Shown piece by piece: positions 1 to 9,923 of a stretch of 64,000 nt of DNA. Under the pieces are notes generated by a model. The model was not told the origin of the DNA. It worked only from the letters and a program-made list of their open reading frames with translations, and did no database searches. This stretch comes from Engraulis encrasicolus (Eukaryota; Chordata; Actinopteri; Clupeiformes; Engraulidae), in assembly GCF_034702125.1 (NCBI RefSeq), contig NC_085880.1:12862500-12926499 (forward strand), in the 5' to 3' direction. The translations under genes and the position numbers were made by a program. How positions within the stretch are numbered: position 1 is the stretch's first letter; the number at the start of each line of letters is the position of its first letter.

Positions 1-19
1 CACAACAAATACCTCTTAA

Positions 20-280
20 TGTATGTCCTCTACAAGTCTTCTGTTGTCCAGTCTTGCACTTTAAATGTCTGTATGAGCACTGTCTATGTCCATACTGTCT
101 TAAGTCCATGTATAAGTACTGTCTATGTCTATACTGTCTATGTCCTTACCTTAATTAGTCTATGTCTGTATGGGAAAGCAAGAAATGTAATTTCAAATTC
201 TTTGTATGACCAGTGCATGTAAAGAAATTGACAATAAAACCTACTTGACTACTTGACTTGACTTGACTTGAACCAGATAT
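20..280 (+). mobile_element. Retroelement 3' end with (ACTTG)n tail
   Basis: Repeated tgtctatgtc motifs are followed by caagaaatgtaatttcaaat, cagtgcatgtaaagaaattg, acaataaaacctacttgact and a (tactTGACT)n tail. A related copy lies inverted at 59357-59600. The layout resembles the 3' end of a fish SINE or LINE; the exact family is not identified. Confidence 0.55.
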
Positions 281-436
281 TTCACTCCGTATTGCACATC
301 ATGAATTTTATGTGAAAAATAATCATCCATTTTGTTGCAAGGGATGCATTGGACCTACACTAATTGCTTGTTCCAGTGACATTAGGCCCTTTCTACTGTA
401 ATGGTGCATTTCTTGTTTCTATCTCCCTGTGTGTAG

Positions 437-550
437 AGCATCGTTCCGACGGGCGTGGTGGAGGAAGTGACTGAACTGTTTGTGCCAGAGAACATGCTGG
501 ACATGGCCAAGGCTGATGCTGCCATCCTGCCCACCATCACCATCAACAAG
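437..550 (+). CDS. papss2: papss2 exon: linker between kinase and sulfurylase domains
   Basis: This exon has 38 codons in phase 0, reading [19 protein letters not shown] and ending ITINK. It matches the PAPSS2 segment around NIVP...ELFVPENKL after the APS-kinase domain. The acceptor is gtgtag and the donor is AAG|gtaaca. It is the first coding sequence in the window, so the gene is cut at its 5' side. Confidence 0.9.
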
Positions 551-3500
551 GTAACACCTAACTCAGTGGATCTCAAGCTTTTTTGAATAAAACCCCATGA
601 TTAGCCTGTCAACATCTTCCCTTAGCATTAAAAAAATAAGATAGACTAATGCCCCTCAATGGCAACTAAGCACCGCCCCTTCTAAGCTGTATCCTTCTCA
701 ACACCTCTCGGGGGGCTGAAGAGCCCCTGTTGAGAAACACTATCCTAACTCGTCACCAACAACAAGCAGTGTTGCCTGTTTGGGCGCTTTTCGACCCAAT
801 TGGACTGCTCAGGCTGACTGTCTTCAGGTGAAAAAAAAACGTATTGGGCGGGTTTTTCTGTAGATTTATGGCCATAGAAAGCAATAGAATGTAGTTCAAA
901 TTGGGTGGTATTTAGTGCCTTGTGCCTTTTTTGAGCATTTTTTTGGGCCGGATATCAACTGTCATATCTGGCAACCCTGTCAACTAGGTAACATGACAAC
1001 CTGGTCTCCATGGAAACGGCCTCCAAGCATGCACACTTTAGTGCCTCTCAGTGTCAACCTGTGACCATGTTCAGCCTCGTGTAACTCGCTGCGGTTATCA
1101 ATGGTCAATATTTGAGAGGCTGTTCGGTGTAACTCGGTGTGAGTTGATGTTTCCAGACATTGTTTGCTTTTTAATACTGTCGTGGTTATTAAGCTAGCAT
1201 TAAAAGTGTTGCCTCATGTTTTGGATCGACATTATTTGGTCATTCAATATACAGTATATTGGACATCGTCTATTATAAAGTATTTTGTCATTGTCTTTTC
1301 TTTGTTTTGAAATGTGCATTCTAAATCACTCATTACGTGTAAAAAAAAGAGACCAAAATCAATGCATTTTCAAAAATATCCACATGCATGTAAACAGCTT
1401 CTAAGTCTAATGGTTCCCTCATCACTGCTGATTTCTCTGTTGTTAAGTCTAATGACTCTCTCTCATCATGTTGTGAAGTCTACTGGCTCTCTCATCATGG
1501 CTGTGTTTTCTCTCTCCTCAGCTGGATGTGCAGTGGGTTCAGGTGCTGTCGGAGGGCTGGGCCAGCCCACTGAAGGGCTTCATGCGAGAGCGGGAATACC
1601 TGCAGACCCTGCACTTCAACAACCTGCTGGATGGTAAATATCGCCAAACAGCTCCTGAATTTAACGCAACACCCCATCATTGGTTACATTGCATCACATT
1701 ACATGTAGCTGACGCTTTAGGGCAGTTATAGTCTATTTTACAGCTTATTAGGGCATTAGTTACAGTCCCTTTAACAATTAAACATTTAAACATTAGTTAC
1801 AGTCCCTTTAACATTTAAAATTGAAGCCATCTCAAATTCAGAGTTGCTTCATCAGCATGCATGACTGTGCATTGTAAGCTACTACGTGCTATAGGCCCCA
1901 CTGTACTGTACTAAGCAAAGAGGTAATCTTGCCTTTGTTTGCAATCCCCCAAAAAATGTCTGGGAATATGGGACTACCACACCCAAGATAGAAAAAAGGG
2001 GCATAATCATAGTGTGTTGGATTTTGTCTTTACTCTGTTAGGAGTATTATTACTGCCAAATCCCCAATGCCCTACTGCACAGTAAACAACATACACCAAA
2101 AATCCCTCTTTACATAACTCTGTACTGTCCTGAACAAAGAGGTCGGCTTACCTGTGCACACACTCCCGGTATGCAAACATGGAGCATAATCACAATGGCA
2201 TAATCGCATTTTGCTCTTGCCTTTGTGCTGTTACTTACTGATGCAATTGACTGTTGTCATGAATTACGTCACAGTATTTACATAAATAATATAAATGTAT
2301 TTTTAAATCCTGAGTAAATCCATCAGCAAATATCCAGAAGTCACAGAGAACACACTGGGCATCTTTCCAAGGGTTTGCTTATGGCACACGCACATCTGAT
2401 TTATATGAGCTGCTAATGTCATACATGGAAGAACAAACATGAGGGTTTTTTTCCACATGGTCTGAACTTTGAGCCTTTGAGAAAGCAACAGGATTTACAG
2501 ATTGCCACTAAAAACAATATCGGGACCCCACACCCATGCTGCAAATGAAGTGTGTGCAACGCAGGTTTGTACAGGATATGGGTTGTGTGCAGATCTTAAC
2601 CATCTTGACGACAAACAAAGCAATACAATGCGGGGAGATGGCTGGGTGCCAATTCTATTCACCAGTGTGCAGGGTGTTCAAGGATATTGACCTTTCAAGC
2701 AAAACATCTCCTCTGGGAGATAATGATATATCTGTTTCAGTGATGTAATATTTGGTATGGTCACTATAACTCAAAAGTAAAGAAATCCTGCACACTGTCT
2801 ATTTCACCAACAAACTTTAATACAACTTTCCTTTAATACAACATACCTTCTTCAAGTAAAGTTACAAACACAATTAAAATGCAAACTTTTGGTCACTATA
2901 ATAACTATATGGATTTGATTATTTTAATCATGCAGGCTTTTGAGAGGTTAGAGTTTAATAGTATAATGCCATTCCCTTGTAGAGTATAGTCCTTAGTAGC
3001 ATTGCATTGCATTGAGACTGATAGAGCTGTAACCACGACGATTGTCTCTTGGCAGGCGGGTCCATCAACATGTCCATCCCCATCGTGCTGCCCGTATCCA
3101 CGGAGACCAAGGAGCAGCTGGACGGCTCTGCGGCCGTGGCTCTGGAGTTCCAGGGGGTGCGCGTGGCCATCTTGAGGAACCCCGAGTTCTTCCCACACCG
3201 CAAGGAGGAGCGCTGCGCCCGGCAGTGGGGAACCTCCTGCCCCAAACACCCCTACATCAAGGTACTGTTGCCTAGAAACCAGATACCTCCTGCCCCAAGC
3301 ACCCCTACATCAAGGTACTGTTGCCTAGATACCACTATTGCATACGGTAGATACCTCCTGCCCCAAACAACCATACATCAAGGTACTGTTGCTTAGTGTA
3401 TCGAAGGGGAGTAGAGTTGCCCAGCTGGTACGTGAACCCAGACTTTCTGGGGTAGTAAACTGGGGCTCTGACCGCTACACCAAAGAGCCAGGCTCGTTGG

Positions 3501-6500
3501 CGTGACAGTCAGAACACACCCACAACCCTAGTGATGGTCACTCCATCACATTTAGATTCCCCTGTTGCATAGATACCTCCTTCCCCAAACAACCCCACAT
3601 CACGGTACTGTAGTAGGTAGTAGGCCAGAGTAGCTATTGCGATAAGGAGAAGATTCACCATTTCATGTATGAAAATCATTATAATACTTAGAATTTGATG
3701 GTGGTGGAAAGTACCTATGAAAAAGGTAACATTTGTGAATTGGCAGCATGAATTCTGGAAATAAACCAAAAAAATAATACACTGTGCACCTTTAAATGCA
3801 GTCTCCATGTACAATTTCTTAGATTTCTTATTAGTTGACCGCATGTACAAGATGGTAACTTGCGCAAATTGCCATAGTTAGTGCCATGCCCAGCATGGAG
3901 AGGATAGCAACATTACGTTCCCTTGCCTAGTTTCGTCTGCCATGCAACAGGCTCTGCGACCTGGAAACAGGGCCGGCCTGAGGCATAAGCGAATTAAGCA
4001 GCGGCTTTGGGCCCCTAACTGGCTGGTGACTAGAGATGTGTCGTTCATGAACGAGCCGGTTCTTTTGAACGGCTCCGTGGAGTGAACGATGGGAACCGGA
4101 TCACAGCTGGGGGAGCCACACCGTTATTTCGTTCATTTCTCATTCATTTTAAGCATGTGACCTCGACCAGAGTAATTAAATATGGTGAAAAACACAATTG
4201 TTTGCCTCAAAGGCAAAAACGGTCTTTAGAAATAGGAGAATAATCACTTGTTGTTTGGACAAAATTACCTTGAGGAGGAGTCAAAATATTACATTCTTAA
4301 CACTGAATAAATAATTTAAAAAAGAGCCAAAAGAGCCAGTTTTTTGAACGGCTCTTTGAAAGGAACGAGCCACTAAGATAGGGATCCCAAAAAAGAGCCA
4401 TAAATCTCCTCTCTACTGGTGACTAGGGCTGGGTATTGCAGCCATGTTCCTGTATCGATTCGATTTCGATTCTGAGGGTTTTGAATCGATTAATCACGAT
4501 TCGATTCGATTCAATTCGATTCACTCCGAATCGATTCAATCCGTTCCCTTTTTGGTGCAAGGATTTCCCCCAAAAGATGCTGTTGCCTATTTTTATATAA
4601 AAATGTCAAAGGGCTGTGGCTTGACAGTGTTAACAGATTGCTAATTTGTAATAAGTAGGCCTAGGCCTAATTGACTAATACCTACTGGGTATTTTCCATA
4701 GACCTAAATGAAACAAAAAGAACAAAAAGAAAAAGAGCAAAAAAATCGATTTTGTGCCCTGTGAATCGATTATGTGAATTTTAAATGATATCGATCGATT
4801 ATCGATTGAATCGATTATTTTACCCAGCCCTACTGGTGACATGGTGACAGCAAGAGCATCACATACACCTCTTAATGACGGTGGGTGGTGAGATGTCATC
4901 TTTTTTCATGTACCTCACTTCATGTTCCTTTACTAGTTTAAATTGTAAAAGCCCCACAATAAATACACAATATAACGAAGAGTAATATTTTTTTAATCAA
5001 AACCAAGGTATTTCTTTGTGATAAATAAGTAAATGTTTGAGAAATTTCGCTCTAAGAAGTGCATTGCATGATGGGTAAGCAATCTACACCACCCAATACC
5101 AAAGCCCTAAATGGCTCTGAGCGTCCTTAGCTCCGCCCCCTCATTTGTGAAAGCTAGTTTTATCCAAACAATTTGCCATGTACGTAACCACAGAGATATT
5201 ATCATTGCTGCATTGGCCATGCATTGCATTTGTTTTTAAAACATTGGCGAAGTTAACTTATAATGTTAAGAAATGTCATCACCACTTTGAACAACAATGT
5301 ACCAAAATAATCCAGGAAGTGGCTCAGGTACCTCACATCACTCTTTGTGTCTGCCTGGAAATGTCAGCTGCATGCCTCACTCACTCGTTTCCATAGGCAC
5401 CACATAAATCATACCACAGGTCTAATGATGCAGTCACCCTGCCCGTCCTGCTTCTGTGACATTGCTAGGCAGCTTGCAGTTCTCACTGCCATAGAAACAT
5501 TCCTGAAATAGACTTTCTCTGGCGGCACTCGATTACAACAAAGCCTCAGTCATGCATATATCTCGTTTGTGTTCCCTAATCCAATGCCAATAGCTTGAAG
5601 CAATTTAAGCTACATTCATTGCATGACGTTATCTTAACAGGTAAACGCTGTTATTGTGTAATTTACTAACCCATAGCCCACCCCTCTTCCTGAATAGATG
5701 GTTTTGGAGGGCGGTGATTGGCTGGTGGGTGGTGACTTGGAGGTGTTTGAGCGAATCAGATGGGGAGATGGCCTTGACCAGTACAGGCTGACCCCAAAGG
5801 AACTGAAGCAGAGGTTCAAGGAGATGAAAGCAGGTATTTTGGAAGATTGACTGCTAATACCCAGTGATGCCATAGACCCGGTCGGCTCTGGGCCCGCCCA
5901 TGAAACTGCTTGTTTTTCCCCACGTTTGCTCCACCCGCTGTATGTTGTGGCTAATCAGTATGCCTAATGATTGGCAGTGATTGGCACCGCACGACCAGTG
6001 GGTGGAGCATTCGGAGGGGAAAACAGCCGACTGGGTCTATAAAGGTCCATGAACTGATCGAATTTTGGAAGTCAACTCTTTCAAGATGACTGACTTTCAA
6101 GATGGCCTATATTTGCGTTTTGATGTTGTGCGCTAACACTCTGTAGTATATTTTGGAGGCCTCCATTGGTCAAAAGTGCAGTAACTTAATGTACTAACCC
6201 GAATTGACATCACATAACATTTGGCAGGTGCGTTTGTAAAAATGTTGGGTCGTTTTGGGGCTATGCATCAGTTAGTCTGGTGCAACTGCAAAGGCCTGGT
6301 TTTTATTATGTATTAGCCCTGTATTACATTACATATAATAGTATGTTTAGACTTTATGTAACTGCATACGTTTTCCGGACCTCTGTTTATCTATTTGTTT
6401 GTTTGTTTGTTTTCCTCTCAGATGCGATCTTTGCGTTCCAGCTGCGAAACCCGGTACACAACGGCCATGCCCTATTGATGAAGGTAGGATGGTGATGATG

Positions 6501-9500
6501 TGTCTACTGTGTATGTCAGAGGTGGGCAAACTAAGGCCTGTGGGCCAGGGAAGGGTCTTGTGGGTTTCAGATTAGCCAAGCACAGAGTATGCTACTGTGT
6601 TCATTGAAATACATTTCATCACAATATGCAGAGGTTGTTAAAAGCCAACAAGCGCACATTACATATTTCGCATCATTGACATATTGCAAGTTGTCTGTGA
6701 TATCTGCCCCCTGATCAATATTTAAAGCCAAATTTGGCCCTTTGTCCAAACTATTACCCATCCCTGGTGTGGTATGTTTATACCAGTGTTTCTTACAGTG
6801 GTGGTTCGTGAGGGAATTTCTACAAATGTAGTCAGCGATTCCATATATTTGTACCATTATTAGAAGGCTAAACAGCATACCTTGGTTTTTCATTACAATA
6901 AGACAAGCCTATCATTTATATAAAAATAAGCTACGTGCCTCTAAATTTGCTGCAGCTAAAACTTCTTCCATGAGTGAGTCCGTCAATGAAATGGACATGT
7001 GGTCCTTGGAAAAAAAACTGGGCAATGTAAACGGACCTTGGGAATAATTTTAAAAGTTAGAAAAGTCAAAGAGCATCACCCATCAGTGTGAGATACAGGA
7101 TTTAATACAAACTTACAAGCTGAGGGAAAATAATGACGAAGATGAAGAGGATGAAAGTTGACATTGACCCTGAACTTTGACCTTGAAGGACACACAGCGT
7201 CAGCTGGAGGGGCGTGGCTACCGGAGGCCTGTGCTGCTGCTCCACCCTCTGGGGGGCTGGACCAAGGATGACGACGTGCCGCTGCCCTGGCGCATGAGGC
7301 AGCACGCGGCCGTGCTGGAGGAGGGAGTGCTGGACCCCGCCTCCACCATCGTCGCCATCTTCCCCTCCCCCATGATGTACGCCGGACCCACCGAGGTATG
7401 AGCACAGGCAGGCCACAGCAACACATATAGTAAATCCAGTGCTAATACAACACTTAGAAAGTGGACCTTTAAATACCTTCCACCTACCCAGGTACATTTA
7501 ATATGATGTCAATTAACACTCCTGGTGCCAACCTAGCCCTGGTACACTACGGTCGTGACAAAAGTATGTGGACTCTACTACTCTACTCTCCTGTGGTAAA
7601 TGTAGACCATGGGGAGGAGGAGTCATTCCACCTGGTCTTACGGATGAGGCTTTAGTTAGTAAAATAGTAATTACCATGTCTTAATGTGTTATTTAAGACC
7701 TTCCGTAATGCCATGGCAATGTTGTTATGATGTAGTTGAGTTCTGTCAGCGAACAGTGAATAATAACCCACTGCTCACTGGCCACAGAGAACCTTCAAGG
7801 TTGAGAACCTTCATTCGGCTATTAAAGGCCCATTTAAGCATTAGCTGACTTGTTAAGGTGACTCATTAACTACAATAGATTACGTTGTGCTCTTTTCAGC
7901 ATGTTCAACATAGTAAGATACTCCTTATCCTCAGGGCTTTCAGGTTGCTCATCCCACACAGTTTACATGTGGTGACAGTCAAATGTAATGACAGACAGCT
8001 GTGTTTTGAAAAGGGGCCAAGTTCTACATTATTAAAAAAGACAAATATGTATTGCGCTGAACACAAGCCACCAACAGGAATAACAGGAATGGGAAGTCTG
8101 CTGCTTGCGGCCTGTTTGGTTTGAGGTTCTCATTATACGAAATTGGTGGCAGGCTAGTAGAGTTGTTCTAGACTTTATTTATCCTAAGGGGAGATAAAGG
8201 GATATCGGTGTGTACAACATGTGGTACACGGTGTGTAAATCAAGTAATTGATTGGTCATTGGTCTTTTGTACTTTTTGTTCTATACTGTACCACTGTACT
8301 GCACTGTGTTATGTCTCATATTGTACTGACTGATTGTCTCATAATGTCATTTTTTGTATCATACATCAAATGTATTGATTTAGAATTTATGACTGTGGGT
8401 CATATACGAGCTGTGTGCCCATGTGTAGACCTAGGTTGCAGTTCAGCCTCAATCATTCATTTCCCAACCCTACCTCATATCTCTCTCTCCCACACATATC
8501 CTGTCTGCATCTTCACCGTCTTGTCAAAAAAAATAAATGAAATCAAACTAAAGACATAAAAATTCTGTGTGACTCAAAGGGCCTAAACCGTACAAGACCT
8601 CTAACCAATGTGTCTGGGCTGCTGGTTTGTGGAGAAATTTCAAACGAAAGGCGTGATACATTTGCTGTTACCAGAATATCAATGACCAAGTCGCAGTGCA
8701 TTACTAAAGGCCTTGTATTATGTCAGTGTGCTATGGTAGTGTAGTGCTATGGTAGTTAGCTTGTCAATGTCTATTACAGCGTTTCACTGGTGGAATGACG
8801 TGCATTATGGGGCTACACGTTGACCTTTGACCTGATCCACAGGTGCAGTGGCATTGCCGTGCCAGGATGGTGGCGGGTGCCAACTTCTACATCGTGGGCA
8901 GAGACCCGGCGGGCATGCCGCACCCGGAGTCGGGACAGGACCTGTACGAGCCCACCCACGGGGGCAAGGTGCTCTCCATGGCACCTGGACTCACCTCTGT
9001 GGAGATCATCCCCTTCAGAGTGGCGGCCTACAACAAGGCCAAGAAGGCCATGGACTTCTACGATAAAGAAAGGTATTTTAGAAAATAATTCTAATACTTG
9101 TACAACTTTTTTTTCAGTCTTCTGTGTCTGTGTCTGTGTCTGTGTGTGTCTCTGTCTCTGTCTCTGTCTCTGTCTGTGTCTGTGTCTGTGTCTGTGTCTG
9201 TGTCTGTGTCTGTCTGTGTCTCTGTCTGTGTCTGTCTGTGTCTCTGTCTGTGTCTCTGTCTCTGTCTGTGTCTCTGTCTCTGTCTCTGTCTGTGTCTGTG
9301 TCTGTGTCTGTGTCTGTGTCTGTGTCTGTGTCTGTGTCTCTGTCTCTCTCTCTCTCTCTCTCTCTGAAACACAAACACAATGCATGCACAAAGACCCACA
9401 CCCAAAATGCAGGATGTACCTACAGCACTACAACACCAGCTGAAAACAAAAGATGAATATTAGCTCAGCTGTATATTTTATGTTTGAGACATTTAGTCAC

Positions 9501-9923
9501 ACCCTCATTTCATCTTTTTGTCCTTTCCGACCACTCAGTGTCTTTTCTCTTTCCTGAGAGAAATGCTAAAGGTCTGAACACTGTTTCTATGCTCCCAATA
9601 AGTTTAATGGCACTTTTCGGACGTTCGGTCCTTCATCAAAATGTCTGAAAGGTTGTGCCATTAAACTTTTTGGGAGCATAGAACAGTGTTGTTTACCATT
9701 TCCTTTCAGTTATCTTCTTTTCGGTCCAGCTCCTGTGTTACTGATGTGTGCACATTCTCTTCCTTTCTTTTCTCTTCCCAGACATGCCGAGTTTGACTTT
9801 ATCTCTGGGACTCGGATGAGGAAGCTAGCTCGGAGCGGAGAGAACCCACCTGACGGGTTCATGGCACCCAAGGCATGGAAGGTGCTGACGGAGTACTATG
9901 GCTCACTACAGAAGGATCAGTAG
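437..9923 (+). CDS. papss2: papss2, 3' part (bifunctional PAPS synthase 2, ATP-sulfurylase half), 8 exons
   Basis: PAPS synthase makes the universal sulfate donor PAPS from ATP and sulfate. The C-terminal half seen here is the ATP sulfurylase, which forms APS; the N-terminal APS kinase must be encoded upstream of the window. Coding exons are 437-550, 1522-1633, 3056-3261, 5698-5833, 6422-6483, 7189-7395, 8843-9072 and 9782-9923. They join in phase with GT-AG introns into 402 residues plus a TAG stop, about the length of the matching part of human PAPSS2 (614 aa). Visible motifs are [22 protein letters not shown], the nucleotidyl-transfer motif [30 protein letters not shown] and RMRKLA. PAPSS2 rather than PAPSS1 is indicated by [25 protein letters not shown] and pten lying next door. 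Whether it is the a or b teleost paralogue cannot be decided. Confidence 0.96.
767..979. mobile_element. Short hAT-like non-autonomous element
   Basis: Ends CAGTGTTGCCTG and CTGGCAACCCTG form inverted repeats. Flanks acaacaag and tcaactag match at 6 of 8 positions, suggesting an old 8-bp duplication. Confidence 0.5.
1522..1633 (+). CDS. papss2: papss2 exon: start of ATP-sulfurylase N-terminal (PUA-like) domain
   Basis: The exon is 112 nt and reads [20 protein letters not shown], then [17 protein letters not shown], with a split Gly codon at its 3' end. The acceptor is ctcctcag and the donor GATG|gtaaat. The sequence is nearly identical to vertebrate PAPS synthases. It joins the next exon as G|GC (Gly). 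Confidence 0.93.
1634..3055. other. papss2 intron, mostly featureless
   Basis: I see no gene. The 3' part (about 2766-2870) contains a fragment beginning aaagaaatcctgcacactgt. It is related to the hairpin modules inside the hAT copies at 55430-55555 and 62475-62606. Confidence 0.5.
3056..3261 (+). CDS. papss2: papss2 exon: ATP-sulfurylase N-terminal domain
   Basis: The exon is 206 nt and encodes [20 protein letters not shown] through [22 protein letters not shown], with acceptor ttggcag and donor AAG|gtactg. HRKEERC is characteristic of PAPS synthases. The last ~20 coding bases and the donor are duplicated downstream; see the repeat at 3236-3610. Confidence 0.94.
3236..3610 (+). repeat. Partial tandem copies of a papss2 exon 3' end with its splice donor
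   Basis: The block CCTGCCCCAAACACCCCTAC followed by ATCAAGgtactgttgccta occurs at the true exon end (~3236-3281). It recurs at about 3288-3331 and 3355-3396, and in degenerate form near 3568-3608. The first two extra copies keep AAG|gtactg, giving decoy donors with exon ends at 3314 and 3382. Using them would add 53 or 121 nt, both of which shift the frame. Confidence 0.85.
3400..3530 (-). mobile_element. tRNA-derived SINE head fragment (minus strand)
   Basis: On the minus strand, tggtgtagcggtcagagc (A-box-like) and ctgggttcacg (degenerate B-box) are spaced as in tRNA-derived SINE heads. There is no good tRNA cloverleaf, so this is not called as a tRNA. Confidence 0.45.
4031..4415. mobile_element. 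Non-autonomous hAT element 1 with perfect 8-bp TSD
   Basis: Termini tagagatg and cctctcta are inverted repeats, and the interior has paired gaacgagcc/ggctctttt motifs. Perfect 8-bp direct repeats CTGGTGAC flank it at 4023-4030 and 4416-4423. No transposase ORF is present. Confidence 0.88.
4424..4832. mobile_element. Non-autonomous hAT element 2, sharing a target copy with element 1
   Basis: The 12-bp termini TAGGGCTGGGTA and TACCCAGCCCTA are perfectly inverted. The interior is rich in ATCGATT repeats. CTGGTGAC flanks it at 4416-4423 and 4833-4840, and the left copy is also the right duplication of the element at 4031. Confidence 0.9.
5698..5833 (+). CDS. papss2: papss2 exon: ATP-sulfurylase, region before the catalytic core
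   Basis: The exon is 136 nt and encodes [20 protein letters not shown], then [20 protein letters not shown] and KEMKA with a split Asp codon. The acceptor is ctgaatag and the donor GCAG|gtattt. It matches the human [20 protein letters not shown] region. Confidence 0.94.
5872..6040. mobile_element. Palindromic MITE-like element in papss2 intron
   Basis: atagacccggtcggct at the left pairs with agccgactgggtctat at the right. Gctccacccgctg / cagtgggtggagc pair further in. It is a snap-back element of about 170 bp. Confidence 0.7.
6422..6483 (+). CDS. papss2: papss2 exon: catalytic HNGH motif of ATP sulfurylase
   Basis: This 62-nt exon encodes (D)[20 protein letters not shown]. The nucleotidyl-transfer signature [10 protein letters not shown] lies at 6439-6468 and contacts the ATP phosphates in this family. 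The acceptor is cctctcag and the donor AAG|gtagga. Confidence 0.94.
6517..6766. mobile_element. hAT-like element
   Basis: The left end cagaggtgggcaaact and the right end gggtaat...cccatccctg fit the widespread 'CAG(g/a)GGTGGGCAA' family also seen at 13795. No clean target duplication is evident. Confidence 0.55.
7189..7395 (+). CDS. papss2: papss2 exon: ATP-sulfurylase catalytic domain
   Basis: This exon has 69 codons in phase 0: [60 protein letters not shown] and PMMYAGPTE. It is nearly invariant in vertebrates. The acceptor is ccttgaag, which has a weak pyrimidine tract, and the donor is GAG|gtatga. Confidence 0.95.
7396..8842. other. papss2 intron without gene
   Basis: I see no gene here. 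A fragment around 7661-7830 (ttgttatgatgtagttgagt) recurs near 10375-10440 and, inverted, near 19045-19090, marking a low-level dispersed repeat. Confidence 0.5.
8843..9072 (+). CDS. papss2: papss2 exon: ATP-sulfurylase GRD motif
   Basis: The exon is 230 nt and encodes [40 protein letters not shown] and [20 protein letters not shown], then [17 protein letters not shown]. The [10 protein letters not shown] segment is a conserved active-site motif of ATP sulfurylases. The acceptor is gatccacag and the donor AG|gtattt, leaving a split Arg codon. Confidence 0.95.
9121..9365 (+). repeat. (TCTGTG/TCTC)n microsatellite in the last papss2 intron
   Basis: This is about 245 bp of irregular tgtgtc and tctctg units ending in (CT)n. 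It lies 49 bp after the donor at 9073. The long frames through it are artefacts of low complexity. Confidence 0.97.
9577..9690. repeat. Inverted-repeat element
   Basis: aacactgtttctatgctccc...taatggcac at the left pairs with gtgccattaaac...gggagcatagaacagtgtt at the right, around a loop of about 35 bp. It is MITE-like and lies in the last papss2 intron. Confidence 0.75.
9782..9923 (+). CDS. papss2: papss2 last coding exon and stop
   Basis: The exon is 142 nt and encodes [40 protein letters not shown] and SLQKDQ, then TAG at 9921-9923. The acceptor is cttcccag. The C terminus matches PAPSS2 closely, so the 3' end of the coding region is secure. Confidence 0.95.

Noticed and set aside
8813..9456. 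Several 100-200-codon frames on both strands
   Set aside because: They combine a real papss2 exon with the TCTGTG microsatellite. Only 8843-9072 is coding.
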